Part shown: positions 34,618-43,826 of the stretch, piece after piece
Layout: each line of letters begins with the position of its first letter
How positions within the stretch are numbered: the stretch's first letter is position 1
Assembly (NCBI GenBank): GCA_035550215.1
Contig: DASZPM010000007.1
Location: forward strand, 1 to 64,000
Length of the DNA stretch: 64,000 bases
Direction of reading: 5' to 3'
From: JABDFW01 sp035550215
GTDB lineage: Bacteria; Bacteroidota; Bacteroidia; Chitinophagales; Chitinophagaceae
Notes under the pieces: model-generated
Databases searched by the model: none
What the model was told of the DNA's origin: nothing
Seen by the model: only the letters and a program-made list of their open reading frames with translations
Program-made: the position numbers and the translations under genes

Positions 34618-35757
34618 CTACACTTTAATAAATATCTTCTTTTTATACAGGAAATAGAACAATAACCAAAATACCACATAAGACCCAATTGATAAAACAA
34701 ATGGGTACCACTCACCCAAAAACCGTTTTGTGCCCAGCAGAAAAACTTCTGCAACCTCAGTAAAGCAGTGCAGGTCGCCTGTCATATAGGCAAGTATGGA
34801 GTTGCTGCCAACAACAATAAACAGCATAGCCCAACGTTGGTATTTCCAGTAGTCAACAATAAGGTAAAACAATGCAAGCAGTAAAAAGCAAAGGCCGCCG
34901 GAAAACAAGATGAATGTAGTGGTCCATACATGCTTAATAATAAGTTGAACAGGGTTTAACAATAAACCGGCTGCAAGTAAGGAGATGCCTGCAATAAACA
35001 ATGCTTTTAATTTAACTGCCTGCGTTATACCGGCTTGCAATATGTACGATGCAAAAACGCCCAGCATTACCGTTGCTGCAAAGCCAAAGCTGGTTAATAT
35101 CCATGTGTAGTTAGTACCGTCCTGGTGGTTTCCCAATAAAAGCTTATCAATATACAGCGGCAGGTTTTGTTGCGGTTCTAAAACTGCATGCCCAATGCCG
35201 GGCACAGGAATAAAGTAAAGGGCAAGAAAATAAATTAGCAGCAATGCAGCCGTGCAAAGCAATTGTACTGACACACTAAAGTTTAAAACAAATACCGCCG
35301 ATATTATAAAACCTGCAGCTATTGCCTGTAAAGTGTTGGAGAAAAAAGCGATTTTACTAAAATCATACGTTAGTAGGTTGCCTTGGGCTATCATACCCAA
35401 TATCCATAATATCACTCCCCTTTTTATAATGTGTTTCCACACAGATATTCCTGGTGCTTTGCGCATCCTGTTTTTTAAGGAAATGGGCATTGATATACCA
35501 GTAACAAAAAGAAAAAGAGGCATGATGATATCCAAAAAATGAAACCCCTGCCAGGGTACATGCTCCATATTTTCCGCAAGCTTTTTGGTAACCGTGCTAT
35601 GCACAGCATCATTTAAAGTGATGAATATTGTTGCGCCGCCTGTTATCCAAAACATATCAAAGCCGCGCAAGGCATCAACAGAAAGTATCCTGGCTATAAC
35701 AGGCGGCGAATTTTTAGGGTCAATAACATGAAGTGCCCTTGTTAAATAGTTTTGCAT
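34618..35757 (-). CDS. HGSNAT-like membrane acyltransferase, copy 2
   Basis: A 379-residue protein with about ten helices, paralogous to the one at 31192. The opening 'RILSVDALRGFDMFWITGG' and 'EHVPWQGFHFLDIIMPLFLF' match the HGSNAT/DUF5009 pattern, with a conserved His before the W-x-G. Both proteins end in '(Y)KKKIFIKV/L'. The frame extends upstream to 35886, but the start at 35757 (MQNYLTRALHV) lies close to the family's N-terminus and removes 43 unrelated residues. It is convergent with the + strand operon, separated by 94 bases, and probably has its own promoter. Two divergent copies in one locus suggest different acceptors or acyl groups. Confidence 0.8.
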   Translation of the reverse strand: MQNYLTRALHVIDPKNSPPVIARILSVDALRGFDMFWITGGATIFITLNDAVHSTVTKKLAENMEHVPWQGFHFLDIIMPLFLFVTGISMPISLKNRMRKAPGISVWKHIIKRGVILWILGMIAQGNLLTYDFSKIAFFSNTLQAIAAGFIISAVFVLNFSVSVQLLCTAALLLIYFLALYFIPVPGIGHAVLEPQQNLPLYIDKLLLGNHQDGTNYTWILTSFGFAATVMLGVFASYILQAGITQAVKLKALFIAGISLLAAGLLLNPVQLIIKHVWTTTFILFSGGLCFLLLALFYLIVDYWKYQRWAMLFIVVGSNSILAYMTGDLHCFTEVAEVFLLGTKRFLGEWYPFVLSIGSYVVFWLLFYFLYKKKIFIKV

Positions 35758-35888
35758 GTTGGTTTTACGTTTTGGCCGGCGTAATATAACCTTTATAAGG
35801 TTTGCAAGTGCAGTTTGGTAAATTGCCCCATCTAAAAAGGGCTGGCTAATGCACGCTGTGCCCACTATTGATAAATAATAAGCCAATG

Positions 35889-37225
35889 TTGGTCTACCTC
35901 GAACAGAAGTTTAAAGAAAACGAATTAAAACGCCAGCAGGATGTAAAACGCCTGAATTGCCTTCGTTAAGCCTTGGTATGCTGCCTGCATTGCTTGCCCT
36001 GTTTGTGGCAGTGATGCTCGTGGGGGGCATTGCCGGCAGTTATGTAGCGTATTATCTCTCTTCTTTTGATATCAGCCGCATCTTCAAGGCAGTGCTGCTC
36101 AAAAGTTCGCAGAGCCGGTTTAAAAAAGGGCTCATCGTGGCGCAGTTCGCCATTGCGACAGGCCTAGTAGCCTGTACTGCCGCGGTAGCAATGCAGCTCA
36201 GGTACAGCAAAACGCTGGACATGGGTTTTGACCGGGAAAAGGTGCTGGTACTCCCTCTCACCGGCGAAACAGCACAAAAAAATTATGCCGTTTTGCAGCA
36301 ACAACTTCGCGTGCTGCCATCTGTGCAGCAGGTATCTGCGGTGTCCGAGATTCCGTATAACGGTATAACGAACAATGGCTTTGTACCCGAGGGCGACACA
36401 AAAGCCCTGATCATCCACCAGCTTGATGCGGACGAGCACCTGCTGGAAGCTTTCCATATCCGTATGAAGGCAGGCAGTTGGTTTTCCGCGAGCCGGCCAG
36501 ATTTAGCTAATGGTTATGTCATCAATGAAGCGCTGGCAAAAATACTTGGGTGGCAAACCCCCATCGGCAAAACCATCAGCCGCGACGGCGTACATCCTAT
36601 TATCGGCGTGGTAAGCGATTTTCATTTTGCTTCCCTGCATGACCGGGTAGAGCCGCTGATCATTACCAACAAGCCCAGCGGAGGCATGTACAGTTACCTT
36701 GCCATAAAATATACGGGCAGCGATGCCGCGAACCTGGTGGCTTCTGTTCAACAATCGTGGAAGAACATTTTTGGCGCCACACCTTTTGATTACTGGTTCC
36801 TGGACGATGCTTTTAATACGGTATATAAAAGCGAGGAGCAGTTCCGCCAGGTATTTATGTATTTTTCTGTGCTGTCTGTTGTGCTGTCACTGGCTGGTGT
36901 ATTCGGGCTGGTGGCGTTGACCGTTAAGCAGCGTGTTAAAGAGTTTGGCATCCGCAAAGTGCTTGGCGCCAACACGATGAGCATTATCCTTATCACCGTT
37001 AAAGAATTTGCGGCCCTTGTCGTACTCGCGGCTATCATTATAACCCCGGCAGCATGGTATTATATACACAGCTGGCTGCAAAACTTTGCCTACCATATCG
37101 GGATAAGCCCCTGGCTGTTTGTTGCCTGCAGTGCAGCGGTATTGGTGGTCACCATATGTGTTATCAGCTTGCAGGCCGCCAAAGCGGCGATGGCCAACCC
37201 GGTAAAAAGTTTGAGGATGGAGTGA
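35889..37225 (+). pseudogene. ABC transporter permease (MacB/FtsX type), 5'-truncated
   Basis: The readable part (35957-37225, 422 residues, TTG start) is the second half of an about 790-residue MacB_PCD/FtsX permease: 'LFVAVMLVGGIAGSYVAYYL' then 'SRFKKGLIVAQFAIATGLV', a periplasmic domain, then three helices with 'KQRVKEFGIRKVLGANTMSI' and the ending 'AAMANPVKSLRME'. The N-terminal about 370 residues, including the first helix, are missing. A 28-codon frame from ATG 35889 in another phase may be scrambled 5' sequence. It would not be expected to function. The last about 100 bases occur again at 39945-40043. Confidence 0.8.
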
Positions 37226-37358
37226 TGGCAAATTGGGCGGCGTATCATAAACAGGCATATAGTGTATCGGATGCGTACACCGCGTGTATTTATCCCGATT
37301 CAATCATCTGAATTCCAGTACATTAATTCGTTGGCATTTTTTTTGGTCCGGTATCTTT

Positions 37359-38159
37359 ATGCTTATACTCCAAAAAGGAAACTTTCTTGGCAATATACAA
37401 TACCTCTATAGTACTGGCGGAGCCACTGTTTCCGCGACGGGTTACGCAGAAGGGGACATTTGTGCGGACAGCATGCATTACCATGAGCACCCCAACATTT
37501 ATTTTATCCTTAATGGCGGCAGTACGGAAAAAAAGCATGGCAAGGAAACAGAACTCCGTACAGGCAGCCTGCGGTTTTATTACGCCGGGGAACAACACCG
37601 GAACATCCGCACCGCATGCAGTGAAAGTATCAATATTGAAATAGAAACATCCCTGTTGCTGCAGGAGGGGTTAACAGAAGCATACATTCGCGAAGCTGCC
37701 TACTCGGTTCCTTGTTTTAAATCCAGCATTCTCAAAATATTCAGGGAATTAAAAAGCACGGCGCCTTCTGCTGCTTGTTTAGACATGTTGCTGCTTGAAC
37801 TTATTGCACTTGCGCAAAAGGAAGATGGTGGTAACGCAAGGCCGCCATGGACAGCAACATTACGGGACTTTTTGAATGACTGCTGGGATGAACCCTTTAC
37901 GCTTCAACAGCTTTCAGATGTTGTGAAAATTAACCCTATAAGTATCTCAAAACATTTTCCGCGGCATTTTGGCTGTACGCTGAGCGAATACACCCGCCGC
38001 CTTAAGGTAGACAGGGCTATTGCGTTGGTAAAACAAAAAGAATTGCCACTAACTGATATCGCTTATTCCTGCGGCTTTGCTGACCAAAGCCATTTTATAC
38101 GGGTATTCAAATCTCAAACAGGGTATGCGCCGGGGGAATACCGTAAAGTATCTTTATAA
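37359..38159 (+). CDS. AraC-family transcriptional regulator
   Basis: A 266-residue regulator. The N-terminal half is cupin-like, with 'ADSMHYHEHPNIYFILNGGS' containing a His-rich strand. The C-terminal about 100 residues hold two helix-turn-helix motifs: 'FTLQQLSDVVKINPISISKH' and 'LPLTDIAYSCGFADQSHFIR' ending 'FKSQTGYAPGEYRK'. The ligand is unknown. I chose ATG 37359; the frame can start upstream at 37284. It precedes the esterase gene by 88 bases in the same direction, so it may control it. It sits intact inside a region of broken genes. Confidence 0.88.
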   Translation: MLILQKGNFLGNIQYLYSTGGATVSATGYAEGDICADSMHYHEHPNIYFILNGGSTEKKHGKETELRTGSLRFYYAGEQHRNIRTACSESINIEIETSLLLQEGLTEAYIREAAYSVPCFKSSILKIFRELKSTAPSAACLDMLLLELIALAQKEDGGNARPPWTATLRDFLNDCWDEPFTLQQLSDVVKINPISISKHFPRHFGCTLSEYTRRLKVDRAIALVKQKELPLTDIAYSCGFADQSHFIRVFKSQTGYAPGEYRKVSL

Positions 38160-38247
38160 GCACAAAAAAGCACGAGGCAAATTACATTCTATTTGCTGCG
38201 GTTATTAAGGTGTTTCTTGCACTACAAAAAAGTTTAAAAAAAGAAAT

Positions 38248-39789
38248 ATGCGATACCGGGCCATATACCTGCTATTTTATTTCCTGCTGGCTGTTGCATC
38301 ACATTTGACCGCCGGCGCCCAGGATACCAAACTGGTAAATGATTCGCTCTATTCCGGCAACCTTAAAGAGATGCGGCATATAGAAGTGCTTTTCCCTGAG
38401 GAGTATAAGCAAGGCTCACCTGAAAAATACGAAGTGTTATATTGTCTGGAAGGTATATCTGACTTCGTACGGCTGGAATATAACATGCTGAAAGGCGAAG
38501 GCTTTATCCCGCGGCTGGTCCTTGTTGGTATCAATGATACCTGGAACAACGGCGTAAACAACCGGGACAGGGATTTTACCCCTACCCATGTATATGGCGA
38601 AACAGGAAGTGCTGATAAGATGTTACAGTTTGTAAAAAATGAACTGTTACCTTATGTTGAACAACATTACCCGGTGCAGCATACCGGCAATACCCTGTAC
38701 GGTGGTTCTTTGAGCGGGTTGTTTGCCGTGTATACGTTTTTGAAAGAGCCCGGCCTTTTCACCTCGTTTATTGCAGTGGATCCCAGCCTTTGGTGGGATA
38801 ATTTTTATCCCGACCAGCTTGCTGCAAGTGTCTTTGCCCGCTCTGCGCCATTGAATAACACCCTTTGGCTGGCCGGTAGGGAAGGGAGTGCATTTCAAGC
38901 AATGGGAATAGCCGGTATGGATTCACTCCTGGCTAACGCTGCACCTGTTGGGCTGCGGTGGAAACGCCGCCTTTATGACAATGAAACGCATTTTACTACA
39001 CAATTTAAGGGGTTATGGGACGGCCTTAAGTTTTCATACAGCGGCTTTTATGCTTCCCAGGGCGGTTACCCCACGTCTCGGGAAATAAGTATTAAACCGC
39101 GTAGGGGGCTTATTATCAAAGACAGGCCATTCCTTTTAACCTGTTTCAACCTTGCTGACAGCCCCTATATCCGCTATACTACTGATGGTACGGAACCCAC
39201 TGAAGCATCACCGTCCTTTACAGGTGAAAACACCCGCATAAGCCTTGATAAAACGTCTGTTGTACGGTTTAAGTCATTCTGCATACGGCCGCAATATGAT
39301 AAGATAGATAGCGCATTTTTTACGCTCAGCCCTGAATTTGTGCCGGCTAACTTGCCTAAGGGTTTTGTAGCAGGAGGATTAAGCTACAGGTATTATCAGG
39401 GAGATTGGGACACCCTGCCTGTATTGACAAACAAAATACCACAACGCTCCGGCAAAATCACAGGCGGCAATGGGCTTGATATATTTTCTCCTGCTGAAGG
39501 TTACGCGCTGGCAATGGATGGCTACATCTATATCCCACAAAGCGGGTATTATATATTTGGGCTTGGCGGCAGCCATTTTCGCGCGTGGGTTGGTGATCAG
39601 CAGGTGTTGGGCAATCACATTGGCCGGTTCGGAGAATCTTTTATGGTGCCGCTGCAAAAAGGTTATTACCCGCTACGTATAGAATATCTTCATGTCAAAA
39701 ACGGCAATACCCCAGCCCCTTTGTATCTCACGGCAGCAGGCGGGGATGATTTCCAGGTACCACCCGCTATGTTATACCACAGGCCATAA
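38248..39789 (+). CDS. Exported multidomain esterase (esterase D, CHB-like, PA14-like)
   Basis: A 513-residue exported protein. Signal peptide to about AQD, then an alpha/beta-hydrolase of the esterase D type (about 30-275): nucleophile Ser in 'LYGGSLSGLFAVY' (G-x-S-x-G), Asp in 'VDPSLWW', His in 'NETHF'. Next is a chitobiase C-terminal-like beta domain (about 280-365; 'IRYTTDGTEPTEASPSF'), then a PA14-like module (about 380-500; 'GYIYIPQSGYYIFGLGGSHF'). The domain set suggests removal of acyl groups from polysaccharide, with the last two domains binding sugar or stabilising. Function is inferred from domains only. ATG start. Confidence 0.85.
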   Translation: MRYRAIYLLFYFLLAVASHLTAGAQDTKLVNDSLYSGNLKEMRHIEVLFPEEYKQGSPEKYEVLYCLEGISDFVRLEYNMLKGEGFIPRLVLVGINDTWNNGVNNRDRDFTPTHVYGETGSADKMLQFVKNELLPYVEQHYPVQHTGNTLYGGSLSGLFAVYTFLKEPGLFTSFIAVDPSLWWDNFYPDQLAASVFARSAPLNNTLWLAGREGSAFQAMGIAGMDSLLANAAPVGLRWKRRLYDNETHFTTQFKGLWDGLKFSYSGFYASQGGYPTSREISIKPRRGLIIKDRPFLLTCFNLADSPYIRYTTDGTEPTEASPSFTGENTRISLDKTSVVRFKSFCIRPQYDKIDSAFFTLSPEFVPANLPKGFVAGGLSYRYYQGDWDTLPVLTNKIPQRSGKITGGNGLDIFSPAEGYALAMDGYIYIPQSGYYIFGLGGSHFRAWVGDQQVLGNHIGRFGESFMVPLQKGYYPLRIEYLHVKNGNTPAPLYLTAAGGDDFQVPPAMLYHRP

Positions 39790-39944
39790 AGCAGAATGAT
39801 GCTGTTCGGGAACAAAAGATTAGCGCACCTGTAGTAGCGGTGGGCCTCGCTTCCTGGCTCCGCTTGAAGCAAAAATCCTCCAGCTGGTTGTTGTCTTTTC
39901 TGCATAACCTTCCATCATTTGTTCATCCCTGGTGTAAATAGCAA

Positions 39945-40043
39945 AGCAGCGCGGTGGTATTGGTGGTGACCATATGCCTTATCAGCCTGCAGGCCGCTAA
40001 AGCGGCGATGGCCAACCCGGTGAAAAGCCTCCGGATGGAATGA
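39945..40043 (+). pseudogene. Second 3' remnant of the ABC permease gene
   Basis: Reads SSAVVLVVTICLISLQAAKA then AMANPVKSLRME and stop, nearly the same as the end of the permease at 35957-37225. The nucleotide match to about 37127-37225 is high but not perfect. A stop lies just upstream in frame (TAG at 39939), so no larger coding region remains. It is the tail of a paralogous or duplicated permease gene. Confidence 0.85.
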
Positions 40044-40143
40044 TACAGAACCGTGCGGCCTCCGTCCGGTTTTATTACAGTTTTCCCGGTAGCCAAGAAT
40101 GTAATGGTCTGGATGCCAGCCATTTGACAATTTGGAATAGCTA

Positions 40144-40968
40144 TTGCCTATTTTTGGATGGTTGAACTACTACACATTCCATATCAGCCTGTATGACGTA
40201 ATTTTTTTTACGATGATCATCGTTGGGCTGGTTTTTGCCTTGCTTTTAGCCTTTGTAAAAAACATTAACCAGGGGGCAAACCGCTTCCTTGCCTTTGCAC
40301 TGGTTAGCATGGTGCTGTGGATGGCCCGGGTATTGTTAGTTGATATCCGGCCCGGTAGCTACCTGCCTTTCCAGTCTTTACTGGCGTTAGGCCCCTTGCT
40401 TTATTTTTATGTGCTGAAAATTACACAGCCGAAGTACAAGTTCAGGCGTATGGATATACTGCATTTTGGCCCGTTGCTTTTAGAACAGGCAATGCTGCCT
40501 TTTCAGCAACTTAACCCCATATTGCAATTGCTCATTTTTATTTCTATCATCATCTACCTCTATCAGTCTTATAAACTCATACTCCATTTTTACACGCGTC
40601 AGCCGATTGTTGAAATGGACCGTTCCCGCCTTGAATTTCGCTGGTTGCGGAGGTTGCTGGTGGCTACTGCGTTGCTATGGTGTTTGTGGGTGGTATGGTC
40701 CGCTGTTGATTACTTTGTTTACGGTGACAGGTCAGGAGGCCACGGCTATTATCTCTTTTATATCTTTTTCGCCGTCATCATTATTTGGACGGCAGTAGCT
40801 GCTTTTTTAAGGCCGCAGGCCGCGGCGATGGTACAGGCGCCTTCAAACAAACATCTCGTTCCGTCAGAAGTGAGGGCGAAAGGTATTTTCCTGAAAAAAG
40901 CTATGGATAGACACCGGTATTTTGAGGACTCCTTTCAAACAAGCACGTACGAAATTGAAACGTGTTAA
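40144..40968 (+). pseudogene. Membrane sensor of an AraC-type regulator, lacks DNA-binding domain
   Basis: A 274-residue frame with seven hydrophobic helices ('YDVIFFTMIIVGLVFALLL', 'NRFLAFALVSMVLWMARVLL', and so on) followed by a cytoplasmic linker 'LKKAMDRHRYFEDSFQTST'. In complete members of this Bacteroidota family that linker leads straight into an AraC helix-turn-helix domain; here the frame ends with unrelated residues YEIETC. The gene is therefore cut at its 3' side. The start is TTG 40144, or possibly a later codon. The tRNA-Ser lies 170 bases beyond the break. Confidence 0.75.
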
Positions 40969-41137
40969 TTATCAGTGGGTTAGCCCTCATCGCGTGAGTC
41001 CACTAACTTAGTAGGGATTGACGCATGAATTACGCACTGGAAATATGGGTTTAAATGGGCATTTTGGGAAATCCCAAAAATAAAAAAACCACAGAATCAA
41101 TGACTTGTGAACTTCGTGAAAGCTTTGATATGTATTT

Positions 41138-41225
<88 letters not shown>

Positions 41226-41305
41226 GGGTGCAAAATAACAGCCGTACATCCTATCTTCCAAAAAAATATGAATGCTTACCGTAATTTTGTATAAAATAAC
41301 TGGCT

Positions 41306-43135
41306 TTGAAGCACCTTTCGGCAATTAATAAATACTTCTGGAAATATCGCTACCGCTTTTTAACAGGCATTTTTTTTACCGCAGCGTCTAACTACTTTGC
41401 TGTGCTGGCCCCTGAAATGACTGGTTACGTGGTTGATAAAGTTCAGCAACACATTAGTTCAAATCATACGGCAGTGCCAAAACATTACGACCGGTTTGTG
41501 ATTGCGATGCTTGGCCAGGTGGAAAAACTAACTTTTACCAACCTGGTAATTGCCTGCAGCCTTATTATACTGGCAGTAGCTATTATACGGGGTATTTTAA
41601 TGTTTTTCATGCGGCAAACTATTATAGTAATGAGCAGGCATATTGAGTACGACCAGAAAAACGAAGTATATGCTCATTATCAAAAACTGGATGCATCTTT
41701 TTACAAAACGCACAGTACGGGTGATTTGATGAACCGTATTGCTGAAGATGTAAGCCGGGTGAGGATGTACACCGGCCCCGCTACCATGTATTTTATAAAC
41801 CTCGTCTCTCTTATAGTATTCAGCGTAGTAAATATGTACCGGAAAGATGCAAGCCTTACATGGATAGTGTTGGCGCCGTTACCTGTACTTGCTATAACTA
41901 TTTACGTGGCAAACAGCATAATACACCGTAAAAGCGAAAAAGTACAGGCATTGTTGAGCGACTTAACCACCAATGCGCAGGAAAGCTATTCGGGCATAAG
42001 GGTAATAAAATCATTTGTGCAGGAAAAGGCTATGCTTGGGTTTTTTAAAAAGAACAGCGAAGAATATCGCCGGAATGCGATTGGCCTGGCAAAAGTTGAA
42101 GCTGTTTATTTTCCCAGCATGAGCCTGATGATTGGATTGAGTACACTGCTTACTATTTTTATTGGCGGCAGAGCTGCCCTGCATGACCCGCACATGGTTG
42201 GCGTTATGGTTGAATTTGTAATTTACATAAATATGTTAACCTTTCCTGTTAGTGCGATAGGGTGGGTTGCCAGCATGGTACAAAGGGCCTCAGCCTCACA
42301 AAAAAGACTTAACGAATTTCTGCAGACGGAGCCCGGGATAAAAGAGCCTGCAGCACCTGTTGTAAAAGAAGGCGCCCTTACAGGTGATATTGTTTTTAAA
42401 AATGTTTCATTTACTTACGCACACACCGGTATTAAGGCGCTGGACGATTTTAGCCTTACTATTAAACAAGGGCAAAAAATATTGATACTTGGCAAAACAG
42501 GTAGTGGTAAATCAACTGTCGGCCAATTGTTGCTGCGCTTTTATGACCCCGATAAAGGCAGCATTGCCATTGGCGGAAAAGATATAAGGCAGGTACCCCT
42601 GCAATTGCTTCGCAACAACATTAGCTATGTTCCACAGGATGTTTTTTTGTTTAGCGATACAATTGCCAACAATATAAATTTTGGTTTGCCTGTAAAAGCG
42701 CCGCTTGAGGTAGTTAAACAATCTGCCGCAAATGCAAGCATCGATGCAGAAATTGAGGCTTTACCGGCGGCTTATGAAACCGCTGTAGGAGAAAGGGGGG
42801 TAACATTAAGTGGCGGTCAAAAACAGCGGGTATCTATAGCAAGGGCACTTATAAAGCAACCACAGGTAATGCTGTTTGACGATTGCCTGAGTGCCGTAGA
42901 TACAAAAACAGAAAACAGGATTATTACCAGCCTTCAAAACTTGTTGAAAGATAAAACTGCTATACTTATCACACACCGCATTTTTACAGTGCTGAATTTT
43001 GACCAGGTAGTCATTATAGAAGACGGTAAAATAATTGAGCGGGGCACGCATAGTGAACTACTTGAATTAGACGGGTATTATGCTGAATTATACAGGCTGC
43101 AAAGCGAGACGCCCGAAAAACAATTAATAGCCTGA
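41306..43135 (+). CDS. ABC exporter, fused permease and ATPase (MsbA/MdlB type)
   Basis: A 609-residue half-transporter: six helices in residues about 15-320, then an ATPase domain with Walker A 'LGKTGSGKST', Q-loop 'SYVPQDVFLFSDT', signature 'LSGGQKQRVSIARAL', Walker B 'VMLFDDCLSAVD' and switch His in 'ITHRIFTVLNF'. The residue after the Walker B Asp is Asp rather than the usual catalytic Glu. Lipids, drugs or peptides are possible substrates. It would act as a dimer in the inner membrane. The start is TTG 41306: the sequence from there (MKHLSAINKYFWKYRYRF) fits the family N-terminus, and no ATG is near. Confidence 0.9.
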   Translation: MKHLSAINKYFWKYRYRFLTGIFFTAASNYFAVLAPEMTGYVVDKVQQHISSNHTAVPKHYDRFVIAMLGQVEKLTFTNLVIACSLIILAVAIIRGILMFFMRQTIIVMSRHIEYDQKNEVYAHYQKLDASFYKTHSTGDLMNRIAEDVSRVRMYTGPATMYFINLVSLIVFSVVNMYRKDASLTWIVLAPLPVLAITIYVANSIIHRKSEKVQALLSDLTTNAQESYSGIRVIKSFVQEKAMLGFFKKNSEEYRRNAIGLAKVEAVYFPSMSLMIGLSTLLTIFIGGRAALHDPHMVGVMVEFVIYINMLTFPVSAIGWVASMVQRASASQKRLNEFLQTEPGIKEPAAPVVKEGALTGDIVFKNVSFTYAHTGIKALDDFSLTIKQGQKILILGKTGSGKSTVGQLLLRFYDPDKGSIAIGGKDIRQVPLQLLRNNISYVPQDVFLFSDTIANNINFGLPVKAPLEVVKQSAANASIDAEIEALPAAYETAVGERGVTLSGGQKQRVSIARALIKQPQVMLFDDCLSAVDTKTENRIITSLQNLLKDKTAILITHRIFTVLNFDQVVIIEDGKIIERGTHSELLELDGYYAELYRLQSETPEKQLIA

Positions 43136-43240
43136 TGTGAAAATTTTTTTAAGAACTCTATCTTTTTTGTAGTATATTTTTTTTAAATATCATTTTTTTA
43201 AGGGAAACAGGGCTTAAAACCTACTTTTTGCTACTAATAT

Positions 43241-43270
43241 TTTGGTAAATTCAAAACAATACTATATTTG
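43241..43270 (+). promoter_or_regulatory. Bacteroidota promoter of the DUF3276 gene
   Basis: TTTG at 43241-43244, an 18-base spacer, and TATATTTG at 43263-43270, a full match to the -33/-7 pattern. The GTG start codon is at 43306, leaving a leader of about 30 bases. Confidence 0.75.
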
Positions 43271-43305
43271 CGTGCATCATTACTTAAAACCAAAACAAAT
43301 TTACA

Positions 43306-43722
43306 GTGGCGTACGAAAACAACGACAAGAAAATGGAAAGTGTGTATAGTAAGCGTATAAGGGCGGGTAAAAGAAGAACTTACTTTTTTGATGTAAGGGC
43401 AACACGTGGGAATGATTATTACCTTACCATTACTGAAAGCCGGAAACGTTTTAATGATGATGGTTACGACAGGCACAAAATTTTCCTTTACAAGGAAGAT
43501 TTTAATAAGTTTATTAAAGCGCTTGGCGAGGCGGTGGATTATGTTAAAACTGAATTGATGCCTGATTTTGATTTTGACACGTTTAACCATGAATATACAG
43601 AATCAGCAGAGGTGGCAGATGTAGTTGAAAGTGCAGAACCGGTTGAACAGGCGCCTGTTGCGCCGGTTGAGGTTGCCGCAGCGCCTGCAACTAACCATAC
43701 CGAAGATGTTGATAAGTGGTGA
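43306..43722 (+). CDS. PUR-family DNA/RNA-binding protein (DUF3276)
   Basis: A 138-residue protein. Residues about 10-105 form a PUR-alpha-like domain: 'VYSKRIRAGKRRTYFFDVRA', 'YYLTITESRKRF' and 'KIFLYKEDFNKFIKALGEAV' are its strands and helix. These small proteins bind single-stranded nucleic acid. The C-terminal about 30 residues are low-complexity (AEPVEQAPVAPVEVAAAP) and end in KW. GTG start, supported by the fit of the promoter and the family's N-terminus. It has its own promoter and terminator, so it is monocistronic. Confidence 0.9.
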   Translation: MAYENNDKKMESVYSKRIRAGKRRTYFFDVRATRGNDYYLTITESRKRFNDDGYDRHKIFLYKEDFNKFIKALGEAVDYVKTELMPDFDFDTFNHEYTESAEVADVVESAEPVEQAPVAPVEVAAAPATNHTEDVDKW

Positions 43723-43745
43723 TAAAGGTAAATTTTTTCAAAAAA

Positions 43746-43777
43746 GGGGTTATCAGTTTTGATAATCCCTTTTTTTA
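43746..43777 (+). terminator. Intrinsic terminator after the DUF3276 gene
   Basis: GGGGTTATCA, loop GTTT, TGATAATCCC, then seven or more T. A ten-base stem with one G-T pair. Confidence 0.92.
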
Positions 43778-43826
43778 TTACCTTGTATTATAATTGATTA
43801 GGTATTGTTTGAATAAAATTCTGCAT

